Assembly: GCF_023822005.2 (NCBI RefSeq)
Contig: NZ_CP098806.1
Location: forward strand, 4,638,501-4,702,500
Direction: 5' to 3'
Origin: Dyadobacter fanqingshengii
GTDB lineage: Bacteria; Bacteroidota; Bacteroidia; Cytophagales; Spirosomataceae
Length of the DNA: 64,000 nucleotides
Numbering within the stretch: position 1 is the first letter of the stretch; each line of letters starts with the position of its first letter. This document shows positions 62,134 through 64,000 of the stretch, in pieces. The translations under genes were made by a program, and so were the position numbers. The notes below the pieces were generated by a model that did not search any database, was not told the origin of the DNA, and saw only the letters and a list, made by a program, of their open reading frames with translations.

Positions 62134-62241
62134 GTGGCGACTACCTACTTTACCAGGTTTGATCCAAGTATCATCGGCGGTTCTGGGCTTAACTTCTCTG
62201 TTCGGGATGGGAAGAGGTGAACACCAGGCCAATAGTCACCA
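62134..62241 (-). rRNA. rrf: 5S ribosomal RNA
   Basis: On the minus strand the sequence begins GGTGACTATTGGCCTGGTG and ends at GGTAGTCGCCACAA. The two ends pair (GGTGACTA with TAGTCGCC) as helix I, and the conserved words CACCTCTTCCCATCCCGAAC and AAGTTAAGC...CGCCGATG are present. Length ~108 bases. End positions are approximate to a few bases. Confidence 0.92.
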
Positions 62242-62269
62242 ACAAGGTCTTTGTTGGTCTTTTGTGATT

Positions 62270-62335
62270 ATGAAGAGGTGAAGCCAGCGTGGCTCCGAAC
62301 CGTTCCAATAGTCACCAACAAGCTCTTTGAGTGTG
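62270..62335 (-). repeat. Partial 5S-like fragment between 23S and the intact 5S
   Basis: GAAGAGGTGAA (62272-62282) and CCAATAGTCACCAACAAG (62305-62322) match the 5' third of the intact 5S gene and its leader, but the seven bases normally between them are replaced by 22 GC-rich bases. It lies in the spacer on the 23S side and looks like a third, partial and interrupted 5S copy. Confidence 0.7.
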
Positions 62336-62410
62336 TACAATGTTGATTTGTTCAGCATTGTAAATCAATGTCATATTGGAAGTAGAAGAGATCAAAAATA
62401 TTAAGATGTT

Positions 62411-64000
<1,590 letters not shown>

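Overview
The window looks like chromosomal DNA of a member of the Bacteroidota, order Cytophagales; Dyadobacter or a close relative (Spirosomaceae) is my best guess. The grounds are an ECF sigma / FecR / STN-type SusC / SusD locus, a NagB deaminase fused to a LmbE-type deacetylase, families I associate with Bacteroidota (DUF2480, DUF4296, bacterial GH3, FtsX-type permeases without an ATPase), weak Shine-Dalgarno signals, and promoters of the TTTG / TAnnTTTG type. It is mostly housekeeping chromosome with small accessory patches. I see no prophage, insertion sequence or CRISPR array.

Layout. 1-890: 3' end of a FAH-family gene and a small secreted protein. 1.2-3.5 kb: GTPases der and era (minus). 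3.68 kb: initiator tRNA. 3.8-8.6 kb: two FtsX/MacB-like permeases (minus). 8.9-15.8 kb: sigma factor, FecR anti-sigma factor, SusC and SusD, a self-contained TonB-dependent uptake locus. 16-18.9 kb: accessory patch with a Panacea-domain gene overlapping a small membrane protein gene (possible toxin-antitoxin) and a hypothetical outer-membrane pair. 19-23.4 kb: rpmH, rnpA, a CtpA-type protease, tsaB, DUF2480 and rnhB. 23.4-26.7 kb: BatA / BatD-like / DUF58 cluster and a DUF4296 lipoprotein. 26.7-33.7 kb: glycosyltransferases, methyltransferase, beta-propeller protein, phytanoyl-CoA-dioxygenase-like protein and a DUF2283 pair, which reads as a glycan or small-molecule cassette. 33.8-36.9 kb: membrane protein, dxr and GH3 (minus). 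37-42.7 kb: mreBCD, sigma/anti-sigma pair, gmk, nadD, small envelope proteins. 42.8-53.3 kb: AraC regulator, acyl-CoA dehydrogenase, two GT-C-like membrane proteins, serS, aspartate kinase, ribH, TPR protein, glyA. 53.6-61.7 kb: nagB-lmbE, a 54-residue membrane protein, mutL, two rhomboids, dxs. 61.8-64 kb: the 3' end of an rRNA operon on the minus strand, converging on dxs.

The most unusual part is the rRNA tail. Downstream of an intact 5S gene lies a second, degenerate 5S copy interrupted by GC-rich inserts whose net lengths are multiples of 14 bases. Four inserts are flanked by exact 4-base direct repeats (4+10 architecture). Three tandem 14-mers of the same consensus (N-G-R-R-A-C-G-C-C-T-A-G-T-C) sit between rpmH and rnpA. 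A third, partial 5S fragment lies between 23S and the intact 5S. I do not recognise this as a described element; it looks like a micro-insertion or mini-repeat family. Everything here was read by eye. Family assignments come from motif recognition, not database searches.
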